Assembly: GCA_944341895.1 (NCBI GenBank)
Contig: CALVMB010000013.1
Span: forward strand, 1 to 33,107
DNA from: an uncultured Clostridia bacterium
Lineage (GTDB): Bacteria; Bacillota; Clostridia; Christensenellales; Borkfalkiaceae
Direction of reading: 5' to 3'
DNA length: 33,107 nt
Part shown: piece by piece, positions 23,432-31,452 of the stretch
Numbering within the stretch: position 1 is the first letter of the stretch
Layout of the letters: every line of letters starts with the position of its first letter
Position numbers and translations under genes: made by a program
Notes under the pieces: generated by a model
What the model saw: the letters and a program-made list of their open reading frames with translations, nothing else
The model's database searches: none
Told to the model about the DNA's origin: nothing

Positions 23432-23635
23432 TCATTCCGTGCGGGATCTCTTTTTGCGCGCGGGCTCTTCCTCCTCGCCTCCCATGGAAGCGAGTTTTTC
23501 GTCGATGTACGCGTCCAGTTTTTCTTTGCATTCTTCCTGGCCGCGCCGCACGAGCGCGCGCGTCTTGTTGCTGTTGGTGACCCACAGGGCGCCCAGCATC
23601 ATGCCGGCCGCCATTCCCGCGATGAATTTTTCCAT
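23432..23635 (-). CDS. Small membrane-anchored protein, 67 residues (YtxH-like layout)
   Basis: The protein starts MEKFIAGMAAGMMLGALWV, a single hydrophobic segment with a glycine pattern, followed by a charged helix (QEECKEKLDAYIDEKLAS) and a basic end KKRSRTE. That layout resembles YtxH-type small proteins, but sequence identity is too short to be sure. GGAGGAGG lies just before the ATG, one of the strongest ribosome binding sites in the window, and a terminator follows, so it is a real single gene. Function unknown. Confidence 0.82.
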   Translation of the reverse strand: MEKFIAGMAAGMMLGALWVTNSNKTRALVRRGQEECKEKLDAYIDEKLASMGGEEEEPARKKRSRTE

Positions 23636-23799
23636 AGTCCTCCTCCGCAGCGGCGGCAGACCCGCCGCTCCCTTTCAGTATGCGCTAAGGTGCGCGTTTT
23701 ATGCGGCGTTCGGCGCCTTTTTTCGCGCGGCGAAAACCTTCGCCGTTTTCGCTGTGCGGTTCGGGCAACTTTGCGCGCCCGATCGTTTCGCCGTGCGGT
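23636..23799. other. Spacer with small hairpins after the Myb-like gene
   Basis: This 164-base gap holds alternative short hairpins near 23729-23751 (GGCGAA/TTCGCC or CGAAAAC/GTTTTCG) and a run of T/A that could end minus-strand transcription. No gene is supported. Confidence 0.4.
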
Positions 23800-24450
23800 T
23801 CAGGCGCGCGACTGCGTTTCGTCTTCGGGCGGAAGCAATGCCTTTTTGACGCGCGAAGCGCGGCGAAGCAGTTCGTTCTCCTCGGTCAGGCGGTGCACGG
23901 TGCGGCGCAGCCTGTCGTTTTCCTCGCGCAGGGACAGCGCAAGGCGGTCGTACAGCGCGTTGATCTCCGATTCCAGGCGACGTTCCAGCGGGGATTTCAT
24001 CGCGCGCGAAGGGACTGCGGGCATGCCCAGCCGCTGTGCCGCCGCCCCGATGCGTTCGGGCTGTTTTTTGAGCAGGTTGCGGTATTTGTTCTGGTAGCGG
24101 AGCGCCTTTTTGGCGTCGCCGCCGCACAGATTGCCGATGGCGCGGCGCACCGAACAGCCCTTGCCGCATTCGGTCAGGATGCTTTCGAGCATCTCGTCCG
24201 TCTCGCGCTCGGTGAACGGGCGCACGCGCGCGGCGCTGAGTTGCTTGCCTTCGAGCAGGGCGCGCGCGTCCTGTTCGGGGGAGTGCAGCAGTTTGTAGTA
24301 GTAGTTGCGCACGCTCCCGCTCGCCCTGCCGTGCCGCTTGCCGTATGCCGCGAACAGCGAGGTGAGCGTCTTTCCCGCCCGCCTGCCCGCGGCGATGTCC
24401 TCGATGAGTTCGCGCGCCTCGGCGGCGGCGTACCCGTTGATCTTTTCCAT
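23800..24450 (-). CDS. Putative DNA-binding protein, Myb/SANT-like with coiled coil
   Basis: The 216-residue protein has two similar helical units. The first ends in GRASGSVRNYYYKLLH (about residues 40-55) and the second contains GCSVRRAIGNL and ALRYQNKYRNLLK (about 95-125). The S-V-R-N-x-Y-Y pattern resembles Myb/SANT-type or RsfA-like DNA-binding regions seen in clostridial and bacillar regulators. The C-terminal part (LERRLESEINALYDRLALS and following) is a heptad-like coiled coil, so it probably dimerises. AAGGAGGG precedes the ATG at 24450. It is divergent from the unrecognised gene at 24554. The DNA-binding call is inference from pattern, not a firm family match. Confidence 0.75.
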   Translation of the reverse strand: MEKINGYAAAEARELIEDIAAGRRAGKTLTSLFAAYGKRHGRASGSVRNYYYKLLHSPEQDARALLEGKQLSAARVRPFTERETDEMLESILTECGKGCSVRRAIGNLCGGDAKKALRYQNKYRNLLKKQPERIGAAAQRLGMPAVPSRAMKSPLERRLESEINALYDRLALSLREENDRLRRTVHRLTEENELLRRASRVKKALLPPEDETQSRA

Positions 24451-24482
24451 AGCCAAACCCTCCTTTCGGTTCGGCAAGGGTA

Positions 24483-24510
24483 TTGACATAAATATATTGT
24501 TTTATACATA
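24483..24510 (+). promoter_or_regulatory. Promoter for the gene at 24554
   Basis: A perfect TTGACA (24483-24488) is followed after 16 bases by TACATA (24505-24510) in an AT-rich stretch that stands out from its surroundings. The -10 match is modest. The same AT-rich stretch must serve the divergent gene ending at 23800. Confidence 0.5.
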
Positions 24511-24553
24511 TGGTATGGGTGAATGTTCGAACTTTGCAAAAAGGAGGATCAGC

Positions 24554-25510
24554 ATGCGCATCCATTTCCGAAGCGCGCTCCCCTGCGCCCTGCGGCTGGG
24601 CGGCGCCGTCGCGGGATACTGCGGCGAAGCCGACAAGTTTGCGGACGCGGAGGAGGGCGTGCCCCTGCTCGCCGAATTCCTGCCCGCGGACGGGGACTTT
24701 CTGCCCCTCTCCTTTATCCTAGACGAGGCGTTTTTTGCCTCCCCGCCCGCCTGCTGCGACGTGTACCTCTACGACGGCGGCGCGGACGTGATCGCGGCAC
24801 GCTTTGCCCCGCGCACCCCCGCCCTGCGCCCGCTCGCCCAGGGGCGCGCGGGCAACATGCTGGCGACGGTGCTCGACGCTGGCGTGCCGCAGGCGGCGAT
24901 CGAGCGGGACGGGCGGCTGGAACTGTACGCACTGCCCCGCGCCGCGGGGTACGAGATCTCCGCCGAACAGGTGGGCGGCACGCCCTTTCTGTGCCTGCGC
25001 GCCAAGGGCGAGGAGCGCGACCTGCTGTGCCTGTTCGCCGAGGACCTGACCTGCGCCCTGCGCGCGGAAGTGACGGACGCGGCGTTCGGCGAACAACTGC
25101 ACACCGAACTGCGCCTGAGCGACCTGGCAAGGCACACCGTGCGGCGCACCTTTGCGGCGGCGGGGAACAGGCTGGAGGAGCGGGGGCGCGAAGTCGCCGC
25201 CGACCCCGCATTCGATCGCGCGCGCCTGCACGAAAAACTGCTGCCGTTCGCCTTTTTTCAGGAACTTGCCGCGGGCGGCGATCCCGCGCCGTACCTGGCG
25301 GAAGAACTGCTGCCGCAGGCACAGAAACTTTCCGACTACCTCGGCCCGTTCTGCGACGTGGTTTTGCCCAAAGAGATCTTTTATCTGCGGCACGGCGAAC
25401 GCAACGCCGCGGGGCTGGTGTACCGCAAAGCCGAAAATCGGTTCGAGGTGAAATTTTTCGAGGCGGTGTGCCGCGGCGGGCGCATCGCAAACATTCTGCC
25501 TGTCCCCTAA
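24554..25510 (+). CDS. Unrecognised soluble protein, 318 residues
   Basis: I do not recognise this protein. It has no signal peptide, membrane segment or obvious nucleotide-binding motif. The first part (about residues 1-170) alternates hydrophobic and charged residues in a way that suggests beta structure. The second part (about 200-280) is helical, with many charged residues and LHEKLLPFAFFQELAAGG. It ends in a short beta-like segment (NRFEVKFFEAV). AAGGAGG sits 6 bases before the ATG at 24554 and a TTGACA promoter precedes it, so the gene is real and likely well translated. Its neighbours are a divergent DNA-binding-like gene and, downstream, a YugP-type peptidase with its own promoter. 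Confidence 0.85.
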   Translation: MRIHFRSALPCALRLGGAVAGYCGEADKFADAEEGVPLLAEFLPADGDFLPLSFILDEAFFASPPACCDVYLYDGGADVIAARFAPRTPALRPLAQGRAGNMLATVLDAGVPQAAIERDGRLELYALPRAAGYEISAEQVGGTPFLCLRAKGEERDLLCLFAEDLTCALRAEVTDAAFGEQLHTELRLSDLARHTVRRTFAAAGNRLEERGREVAADPAFDRARLHEKLLPFAFFQELAAGGDPAPYLAEELLPQAQKLSDYLGPFCDVVLPKEIFYLRHGERNAAGLVYRKAENRFEVKFFEAVCRGGRIANILPVP

Positions 25511-25515
25511 AACGG

Positions 25516-25544
25516 TTGTACTTTCGCGCGAAATGCGGTATACT
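25516..25544 (+). promoter_or_regulatory. Promoter of the YugP-type gene
   Basis: TTGTAC (25516-25521) and TATACT (25539-25544) are 17 bases apart. Expected start is near 25551, about 29 bases before the ATG at 25580. Confidence 0.7.
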
Positions 25545-25579
25545 GCTTGCGTAGCCGCAATGCGGCGACGGAGGTTTTC

Positions 25580-26311
25580 ATGTTTTCCGACCTATATCTG
25601 GTCTACCTGATCTCTGCCCTTCTGCTCCTGCCCTGTCTGTTGCTTTCGGTGTGGGCGAGCGTCTCGGTGCACACGACCTTTTCGCGCTATGACAAGATGA
25701 TGTGCTCCTCCGGGTTCACGGGGAGCGAGGCGGCGCGCCGCCTCCTGCAGGCGGGGAACGCGGGTCACGTGGACGTCGTTCCCGGCGCGGGAACGCTGAC
25801 GGACAACTTTAACCCCAAGACGATGGCGGTGACGCTGTCGCAGAGCACCTTTTCTTCGGCGTCCGTTTCGGCGGTGGCGGTGGCGGCGCACGAAGTCGGG
25901 CACGTCATGCAGCACGAGGACGGGTATCTCCTGCTCCGCCTGCGCGCCGTGCTCGTGCCCGTGACCAACATCGGCACCATGCTCGCCCTGCCCGTCGTGC
26001 TCCTCGGCATCCTGCTCGGATGGCTGACGGCGGTCACCGAGATCGGCAACATCCTCGTGTTCATCGGCGTGTGCCTGTATGCGCTGAGCACGGTGTTCAT
26101 GCTCGTGACGCTGCCCGTCGAACTCAACGCGTCCCGCCGCGCCAAGGCGATGCTTGCCGAACAGGGCATCATCTGCACGCGCGAAGAACAGCGCGCCGCC
26201 GCAAAAGTTCTGCGCGCCGCGGCGATGACTTACGTTGCCTCCCTGCTCGTCTCCCTCGTATACCTTTTGCGCTTTCTCCTGTTTGTCCTGCTCGCGCGGC
26301 GCAAACGCTGA
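25580..26311 (+). CDS. YugP-type membrane zinc metallopeptidase
   Basis: The 243-residue protein fits the Zn_peptidase_2 (YugP) family. It has an N-terminal membrane segment (LYLVYLISALLLLPCLLL), the zinc motif HEVGH in VAAHEVGHVMQHEDGY near residue 113, two central hydrophobic segments, and a C-terminal membrane segment followed by a basic end RRKR. PVELNASRRAKAML after the third segment is also typical of the family. Substrate and role are not known. GGAGG lies 5 bases before the ATG at 25580; an in-frame upstream ATG at 25547 is rejected because it overlaps the expected transcription start. Confidence 0.92.
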   Translation: MFSDLYLVYLISALLLLPCLLLSVWASVSVHTTFSRYDKMMCSSGFTGSEAARRLLQAGNAGHVDVVPGAGTLTDNFNPKTMAVTLSQSTFSSASVSAVAVAAHEVGHVMQHEDGYLLLRLRAVLVPVTNIGTMLALPVVLLGILLGWLTAVTEIGNILVFIGVCLYALSTVFMLVTLPVELNASRRAKAMLAEQGIICTREEQRAAAKVLRAAAMTYVASLLVSLVYLLRFLLFVLLARRKR

Positions 26312-26430
26312 ACCCCGAAAACGGGCGGTCCTGCCGCAAATTCCCCGTCCGACGCAGAGCGGGCAAACGACAACAGATCTCCTGCCCGCCCCAGAGCGGA
26401 CGGACCGCCGCAAATTTTTCGTCGGTCATA

Positions 26431-26465
26431 AAAAAACGCCGCAGGCTTTTTTTGCCTGCGGCGTT
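26431..26465 (-). terminator. Terminator after the cyclophilin-like gene
   Basis: A 12-bp stem (26435-26446 with 26454-26465) has a loop of seven T (plus strand) and is followed on the minus strand by six T. It starts about 11 bases after the stop codon at 26477. Confidence 0.88.
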
Positions 26466-26476
26466 CGCATATCCGA

Positions 26477-27397
26477 TCAATATTTGATGACTTTGATCTG
26501 CTCGATGACGATCTTGACCACGGGGACGGCGAAGCCGCTGTCCACTTCGTAGTAGCCGCCTTCGGCAAATTCGTCCTCGATGCGCACATCTTCCTTCGCC
26601 TGCGTAAAGGAGAAATCCTCGTCCGTCTCCTGCTGTGCCGCGACGTAATCGGTGATGGCGGTCATCAGTTCGCTGAAACGCGTCGAGGAGTCGGTGTCGG
26701 CGAGCACGCCGAACACGCAGTTGGCGGAATCGGACGAGCCCGAAGCGCCCGTGTAAATCGAGAACAGGCTTGTCACGCTGTTGTTGGTGTAGCGCACCTC
26801 GCGCGCCGTGCCGCCGCCCGTCGCCTTGCCGAACACCGACAGGGCGGAGTTTTCCTTGGCGATGTAGGAATACGTGCTCAGCGCACCGTACGAATTGGTC
26901 AAACCCGTGCCGTTTTCCACGCTGAACCCGTTATTGCTCGTTTCGCCGTACAGGCGGTTGGTCGCCTCCGTCAGGGCTTTGTCCGTCCAGACGGAGATGT
27001 TTTTGAGGGTGATATTCCCGTCCGCGTCCTTGGTCGCGCCGTCATAGTCCAGCGCCTGCAGTTCGTCGACGTCGCTGGCGGTCATGTCTTCGTAGGTGTA
27101 GCCGCCGCCGATCATGCGCGAGGACTGATAATCGTGGATGACCGTGCCGTCGTAATAGCCCGCCTCGGCCAGTTCGAGGTAGTGCGCGACCGTCTGCGGG
27201 TACAGTTTGCGGTACAGTTTGTACGTGAGGACATACTCGTCCTCCGTGTCGGTGTTGTTGTCGTTGAACGAAATGGTAACGGTGATCTTGGGATAATTGC
27301 TCTCGCACCCGACGAACAGGCACGCGCAAGTGACCAGGACAACCGCCGCAAGCAAAACAGCGATGTATTTGCTGATGCGGGAAAGCGTTTTAGCCAT
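26477..27397 (-). CDS. Cyclophilin-like lipoprotein with altered active site
   Basis: The 306-residue protein starts with a lipoprotein signal (basic start, hydrophobic core, lipobox LFVGC at about residues 26-30), so it should be anchored outside the membrane. The region TVAHYLELAEAGYYDGTVIHDYQSSRMIGGG aligns with the peptidylprolyl isomerase pattern TV-NF-LA-GYYDGT-FHR-FMIQGG (two short stretches joined). However, the catalytic Arg of FHR is replaced by Asp (IHD) and the FMIQGG glutamine is replaced by Gly. A long Ser/Thr/Asn-rich insertion follows. It may have lost isomerase activity and kept a binding or chaperone role. GAGGAG precedes the ATG at 27397, and a good promoter lies at 27456-27484. 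Confidence 0.82.
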   Translation of the reverse strand: MAKTLSRISKYIAVLLAAVVLVTCACLFVGCESNYPKITVTISFNDNNTDTEDEYVLTYKLYRKLYPQTVAHYLELAEAGYYDGTVIHDYQSSRMIGGGYTYEDMTASDVDELQALDYDGATKDADGNITLKNISVWTDKALTEATNRLYGETSNNGFSVENGTGLTNSYGALSTYSYIAKENSALSVFGKATGGGTAREVRYTNNSVTSLFSIYTGASGSSDSANCVFGVLADTDSSTRFSELMTAITDYVAAQQETDEDFSFTQAKEDVRIEDEFAEGGYYEVDSGFAVPVVKIVIEQIKVIKY

Positions 27398-27455
27398 ACA
27401 GTCTCCTCTGCAATTCCAAAAAATGCACGGGCGGCACTGCCGCCGATACCGTTTT

Positions 27456-27484
27456 ATTGTACCCGTTCTTGGCAAAATCGTCAA
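27456..27484 (-). promoter_or_regulatory. Promoter of the cyclophilin-like lipoprotein gene
   Basis: On the minus strand, TTGACG (27479-27484) and TACAAT (27456-27461) are exactly 17 bases apart. The leader of about 52 bases contains a small GC palindrome at 27430-27444. Confidence 0.8.
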
Positions 27485-27494
27485 GCGATTTTGC
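27472..27494. promoter_or_regulatory. Inverted repeat covering the -35 box
   Basis: GCAAAATCG-TCAAG-CGATTTTGC is a perfect 9-bp inverted repeat whose centre coincides with the -35 box of the lipoprotein promoter. It could be a repressor or activator site; it lacks the T-run expected of a terminator for rplQ, which already has one at 27579-27604. Confidence 0.45.
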
Positions 27495-27578
27495 GCGGGG
27501 CGCCGAAATTCCCGCCGATTTTCCGCGTTTGTTCACAGTAGACGCGCCCGAACGGGGGAATTTGCGCGCCGTGCACGC

Positions 27579-27604
27579 AAAACGCCCCCGCGGTCGCGGG
27601 GGCG
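27579..27604 (-). terminator. Terminator at the end of the ribosomal operon
   Basis: A GC stem of 9 pairs (27583-27591 with 27596-27604, 4-base loop) is followed on the minus strand by TTTTG. It lies about 15 bases after the rplQ stop. Confidence 0.8.
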
Positions 27605-27619
27605 GACGTTTTGCGAAAC

Positions 27620-28138
27620 TCAGACGAGTTCGATGATCGCGACTTCCGCCGCATCGCCGCGGCGGGTGCCGAGGGGAATGATGCGGGTATAGCCGCCTGC
27701 ACAGTTCTTTTCGTCGTTGCGCTGTGCGTATTTGGGAGCGATCTCGTTGAAGAGTTTTTCGATGAGCGGATGCGCCACGTCTTTGGTGCGCGCCTTGTAC
27801 GCGCTCTTGCTCTCGTTGAACGCCTTGATCTCCTGCAGGTCATACAACTTGCTCATGATGCGGCGGCGTGCGGCGAGTTTCTTCGGGCCGTCTTTGACGA
27901 CGGTGACGGTGACTTCCTTCTCCTTTTTCTTGCCCGCGTTTTCCTTGACGACCTTGGTGCCTTCGACGGTGTCGTCATAGGTGTTGATCGCGGCGGTGAT
28001 GATCTTTTCGACGTACGACTGCAACTCTTTGGCGCGCGCCTTCGTCGTCTCTATCTTTCCGTACCAGAGAAGGCAGGAAGCCTGGTTGCGCAGCATTGCG
28101 TCCCGCTGTTCGCTGGTTCTGCCCAATTTGCCCGGCAT
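27620..28138 (-). CDS. rplQ: 50S ribosomal protein L17, with insertion
   Basis: L17 sits near the exit tunnel of the 50S subunit. The 172-residue product has the family start MPGKLGRTSEQRDAMLRNQ and the end GGYTRIIPLGTRRGDAAEVAIIELV split around normal core sequence. It is longer than the usual 115-130 residues because of a lysine/glutamate/valine-rich insertion at about residues 53-92 (KKKEKEVTVTVV in the centre), a variant also seen in some Clostridia. AAGGAGG precedes the ATG. It is the last gene of the operon, four bases after rpoA. Confidence 0.96.
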   Translation of the reverse strand: MPGKLGRTSEQRDAMLRNQASCLLWYGKIETTKARAKELQSYVEKIITAAINTYDDTVEGTKVVKENAGKKKEKEVTVTVVKDGPKKLAARRRIMSKLYDLQEIKAFNESKSAYKARTKDVAHPLIEKLFNEIAPKYAQRNDEKNCAGGYTRIIPLGTRRGDAAEVAIIELV

Positions 28139-28142
28139 AGTA

Positions 28143-29096
28143 TTAGTCCTCCTTTTTGTCTAATGAAAGCCCGTAGGACTCGAGTTTGAGAATGACCTCG
28201 TCCAACGACTTTCTGCCGAGGTTGCGCACTTTGAGCATTTCTTCCTCGGTCTTTTTGGTCAAATCTTCGATGGTGTGGATGTTCGCGCGTTTGAGGCAGT
28301 TGTAGGAACGGACGGAGAGGTCCATGTCCTCGATCGCCATGGCGAGGATCTGCTGTTTGTCGTCCTCGTTCTTGACGAGGATGTCCATCCCTTTGATGGA
28401 ATCGCTGAGGTTGACGAACAGCCCGATGTGATCCTGCATGATCTTTGCCGCAAGCGAGACGATCTCTTTGGCGGAGAACGCACCGTTCGTCCAGACTTCC
28501 ATCACGAGTTTGTCGTAATCGATGCTCTGGCCGACGCGGGTGCTCTCGACGTTGTAGTTCACTTTTTTGACGGGGGTGTAGATGGAATCGACGGGGATAT
28601 AGCCGATAGGATGGTTCTTGTTGGAACCGGCGCCCTTATAGCCCCTGCCCCTGCCGATGGTGACTTCCATGTCGACCTTGCCGTCCTCGTCCACCGTGCA
28701 GATGTACTGATCTTTGTTGATGATCTCCACCTCTGCATCCTGTTCGAGGTCCGCGCCCGTGATCGTGGCAGGTCCCTGCTTGCAAACGTGCAGCGTCTTG
28801 CTGTAATCTTTATCGGTCGAAGTGGTCTGGATGGCGAGCGTTTTCAGGTTAAGAATGATCTCGGGAACGTCCTCTTTCACGCCGGGGATCGCCGAAAACT
28901 CGTGCTTGACCAGCCCGTCGGGATAGAAACGGACGCCCTGCACCGCCGCGCCCGGAAGCGCGGAGAGAAGGATCCTCCGCAAACAGTTGCCGATGGTGAG
29001 ACCGAAGCCCTTTTCGAGCGGTTCGACGGTGATCTTGGCGTAACTCTTCGCCTCGTTCTCGTCTACGTCGATTTTGGGCATATCCATTTCGATCAT
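28143..29096 (-). CDS. rpoA: RNA polymerase alpha subunit
   Basis: Alpha dimerises to start RNA polymerase assembly and contacts promoters and regulators through its C-terminal domain. The 317-residue product has the N-terminal assembly segment EPLEKGFGLTIGNCLRRILLS, a linker near residue 230, and the C-terminal helix-hairpin-helix region SVRSYNCLKRANIHTIEDL with NLGRKSLDEV. AAGGAGG lies 9 bases before the ATG. Gene order rpsM-rpsK-rpsD-rpoA-rplQ is the conserved alpha operon. Confidence 0.98.
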   Translation of the reverse strand: MIEMDMPKIDVDENEAKSYAKITVEPLEKGFGLTIGNCLRRILLSALPGAAVQGVRFYPDGLVKHEFSAIPGVKEDVPEIILNLKTLAIQTTSTDKDYSKTLHVCKQGPATITGADLEQDAEVEIINKDQYICTVDEDGKVDMEVTIGRGRGYKGAGSNKNHPIGYIPVDSIYTPVKKVNYNVESTRVGQSIDYDKLVMEVWTNGAFSAKEIVSLAAKIMQDHIGLFVNLSDSIKGMDILVKNEDDKQQILAMAIEDMDLSVRSYNCLKRANIHTIEDLTKKTEEEMLKVRNLGRKSLDEVILKLESYGLSLDKKED

Positions 29097-29130
29097 GCGT
29101 TTTTACCTCCTTATCCAAGAGCCCGAAGGC

Positions 29131-29754
29131 TTACTTGGAATACAACTCGACAATCATATGCTCAGCGATCTGACTGTCAATGTCTTCCCTTGCAGGAAGC
29201 GCGAGAACCTTTCCTTCCAGTTTTTCGGGGTCGAATTCCAGCCATTTGGGCATGTTGCCGACCTTCATCGTCTTGATCTGTTCGAAATACTTGTCTTTTT
29301 TGCGGTTCTCTTTGACGGCGATCACGTCGCCCGCCTTCACGATGTAGGACGGGATGTTGACGGTACGGCCGTTGACCGAGAAATGCGCATGGTTGACAAG
29401 TTGCCTTGCCTGCGCGCGCGACCCGCCGAGCCCCATGCGGAACACGACGTTGTCGAGACGGCGTTCCAGAAGGGAGAGCATGTTTTCGCCCGTGATGCCC
29501 TTCATGCGGTCAGCCATCTCGTAATATTTGCGGAACTGGCCTTCCTGCACGCCGTAGATGCGCTTGGTCTTCTGCTTTTCGCGAAGTTGCAGGCCGTATT
29601 CGGAAACCTTTTTCCTGCCCGCGCCGTGTGCGCCGGGAGGCGTGGGACGTTTTTCAAACGCGCACTTGGAAGAATAGCACCGATCGCCTTTAAGGAAGAG
29701 TTTCGCACCCTCTCTGCGGCAAAGACGGCATTTGGAATCTCTGTATGTTGCCAT
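29131..29754 (-). CDS. rpsD: 30S ribosomal protein S4 (zinc form)
   Basis: S4 is a primary 16S rRNA binder and assembly initiator, and often the translational repressor of the alpha operon. The 207-residue product starts [16 protein letters not shown] and has a complete zinc-binding set (Cys 9, 12, 26 and 31), the S4 RNA-binding domain ([20 protein letters not shown] is its start) and HFSVNG. AAGGAG precedes the ATG. Being inside the alpha operon matches Clostridia and enterobacteria; Bacillus has rpsD elsewhere. Confidence 0.98.
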   Translation of the reverse strand: MATYRDSKCRLCRREGAKLFLKGDRCYSSKCAFEKRPTPPGAHGAGRKKVSEYGLQLREKQKTKRIYGVQEGQFRKYYEMADRMKGITGENMLSLLERRLDNVVFRMGLGGSRAQARQLVNHAHFSVNGRTVNIPSYIVKAGDVIAVKENRKKDKYFEQIKTMKVGNMPKWLEFDPEKLEGKVLALPAREDIDSQIAEHMIVELYSK

Positions 29755-29772
29755 GTTCGTAGTCTCCTTGTA

Positions 29773-30174
29773 TTATACTCTGCGGCGCTTCGGAGGCCTG
29801 CACCCGTTGTGCGGGATGGGCGAAACGTCGGTGATCAGCGTCACTTCGAGATCTGCCGCCGCCAGCGCGCGGATGGCGGATTCCCTGCCCGCGCCCGGGC
29901 CTTTCACGTACACTTCGACGGAGCGGAGGCCGTGTTCTTTCGCCGCTTTCGCCGCGGTGTCCGCAGCCATCTGCGCCGCGAACGGCGTGCCTTTCCTCGA
30001 GCCCTTGAAGCCGAGGCTGCCCGCGCTCGACCAGGAGATCGCGTTGCCGTTCATGTCCGTGATGGTGACGAGCGTGTTGTTGAACGAGGACTGGATATGC
30101 GCCTGACCTTTGTCGACTTTTTTCAGTTCTTTGCGGCGGCGCGTCTGAGCCGCTTTCTTGGTTACTGCTGCCAT
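29773..30174 (-). CDS. rpsK: 30S ribosomal protein S11
   Basis: S11 lies on the 30S platform and helps shape the mRNA exit site. The 133-residue product shows a basic N-terminus, the segment [22 protein letters not shown] and the typical end [19 protein letters not shown] (core parts quoted separately). GGAGGG precedes the ATG. It lies 18 bases after rpsM and 18 bases before rpsD. Confidence 0.98.
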   Translation of the reverse strand: MAAVTKKAAQTRRRKELKKVDKGQAHIQSSFNNTLVTITDMNGNAISWSSAGSLGFKGSRKGTPFAAQMAADTAAKAAKEHGLRSVEVYVKGPGAGRESAIRALAAADLEVTLITDVSPIPHNGCRPPKRRRV

Positions 30175-30192
30175 GATTTACTCCCTCCTCGC

Positions 30193-30561
30193 TTATTTCT
30201 TCTTCTTCGCGACCGTGCGGCGGGGACCCTTCCTCGTACGCGCGTTGCGCTTGCTGCTCTGTCCACGGACAGGGAGACCCTTTCTGTGACGGATGCCGCG
30301 ATAGCAGCCGATCTCCATCAGCCTCTTGATGTTGAGGTTGACTTCGCTGCGAAGTTCGCCTTCCACATGGTAGTTGTGGTCGATATATTCTCTGAGTTTG
30401 GATACGTCGTTCTCGTCCAGATCCTTGACGCGCGTGTCGGGATTGATGCCCGTCGCCGCGAGGATCTTTTTGGACGTGGTCAGGCCGATCCCGTAAATGT
30501 AGGTAAGCCCGATCTCTACACGCTTTTCTCTGGGTAAATCCACACCCGCAATACGTGCCAT
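30193..30561 (-). CDS. rpsM: 30S ribosomal protein S13
   Basis: S13 sits at the head of the 30S subunit and contacts the P-site tRNA and 50S bridge. The 122-residue product starts [21 protein letters not shown] and contains [17 protein letters not shown], with a lysine-rich end. GGAGG precedes the ATG with slightly long spacing. A 122-base gap separates it from rpmJ; that gap shows no gene and no terminator. Confidence 0.98.
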   Translation of the reverse strand: MARIAGVDLPREKRVEIGLTYIYGIGLTTSKKILAATGINPDTRVKDLDENDVSKLREYIDHNYHVEGELRSEVNLNIKRLMEIGCYRGIRHRKGLPVRGQSSKRNARTRKGPRRTVAKKKK

Positions 30562-30683
30562 TGCCTTATGACCTCCGTTTGGATTTTCTGATTTTGTGTT
30601 GATTTATGGATTCGTTCGCCGCCGGCACGCCGCCTGAATTCGGAATGCGCGGCACGCCTGCCGCGGCGCGATTGTTTTCGATG

Positions 30684-30800
30684 TTAGCCCTGGCGCTGCT
30701 TGTGGCTCTTGTTCTTGGAACAGATGACCATGACCTTGCCGTTGCGTTTGATAACTTTGCACTTGTCGCACATAGGTTTGACCGACGGTCTGACTTTCAT
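30684..30800 (-). CDS. rpmJ: 50S ribosomal protein L36 (zinc form)
   Basis: This 38-residue gene reads [20 protein letters not shown] and ends NKSHKQRQG. It keeps the zinc ligands Cys 11, Cys 14, Cys 27 and a His near residue 33, so it is the zinc-binding form. GGAGG precedes the ATG at 30800. It occupies its standard place between infA and rpsM. The protein folds as a small zinc ribbon on 23S rRNA. Confidence 0.96.
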   Translation of the reverse strand: MKVRPSVKPMCDKCKVIKRNGKVMVICSKNKSHKQRQG

Positions 30801-30894
30801 TTCCTTATTCCTCCGAATTGATCGTTCAAGTTTTGTTTGCGCGGCGGCACACTCTGCGGCGCCGTTCGCCGAACGCGCCTCTTCGGCGCCGATG

Positions 30895-31116
30895 TCAGTT
30901 TTTGCTTCGCCAGGTGATCCTGCCCTTGGTAAGATCGTACGGGCTCATCTCCAGTTTGACGGTGTCGCCCGGGACGATGCGGATGTAGTTCATACGCAGT
31001 TTGCCCGAGATGTATGCCGTGATGACATGCCCGTTGGAAAGTTGCACGCGGAACGTCGCATTGGGCAACGCTTCGATGACTTTGCCTTCCGTTTCGATGA
31101 CGTCGTCTTTGGACAC
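30895..31116 (-). CDS. infA: Translation initiation factor IF-1
   Basis: IF-1 blocks the A site of the 30S subunit during initiation. The 73-residue OB-fold protein starts [20 protein letters not shown] and contains [19 protein letters not shown] and [13 protein letters not shown]. The start codon is GTG at 31116, preceded by CGGAGG. A 94-base gap with a GC hairpin separates it from rpmJ. Confidence 0.97.
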   Translation of the reverse strand: MSKDDVIETEGKVIEALPNATFRVQLSNGHVITAYISGKLRMNYIRIVPGDTVKLEMSPYDLTKGRITWRSKN

Positions 31117-31155
31117 AGATGGTTCCTCCGAATTTTGCTTCCCGCCGCGGCGGGC

Positions 31156-31443
31156 TTATTGCGGGACGGACCCGCGCTCCGCTTCCAGCGACAGCAGCGC
31201 CGCCCGCACGGAACTGTTTTCGTCTTTGCCCGCCGCGATGCGTTCCGCGATCGCCGGGTAAAACCGCGGCAACAGCCGCACATGTTTCTGGTTTTTGCGC
31301 TTGGGACTTTCGACCGGTTTGTACTTTCCGTCGGCAAGCAAGAGTGTTTCGTCCGCCATGCCCACGATCAGATACAGCCTGCCTTTATCCCTGCCGGCAA
31401 GGCTCTGTGCCGCGCCGCCGCACACCGCTTCCTGCACTTTCAT
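31156..31443 (-). CDS. KOW-domain RNA-binding protein (L14e/YbzG-like)
   Basis: The 95-residue basic protein has a KOW-type start (SLAGRDKGRLYLIVGMADE) followed by LLLADGKYKPVESPKRKNQKHV in two short stretches, as in the L14e/L27e-like proteins that occur between map and infA in Bacillota (ybzG in Bacillus). It probably binds rRNA or the ribosome, but its role is unsettled. The C-terminal half is a charged helix. AGAGG precedes the ATG. It starts 9 bases after map and is followed by infA, so it is translated with the initiation genes. Confidence 0.9.
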   Translation of the reverse strand: MKVQEAVCGGAAQSLAGRDKGRLYLIVGMADETLLLADGKYKPVESPKRKNQKHVRLLPRFYPAIAERIAAGKDENSSVRAALLSLEAERGSVPQ

Positions 31444-31452
31444 ACTGCCTCT

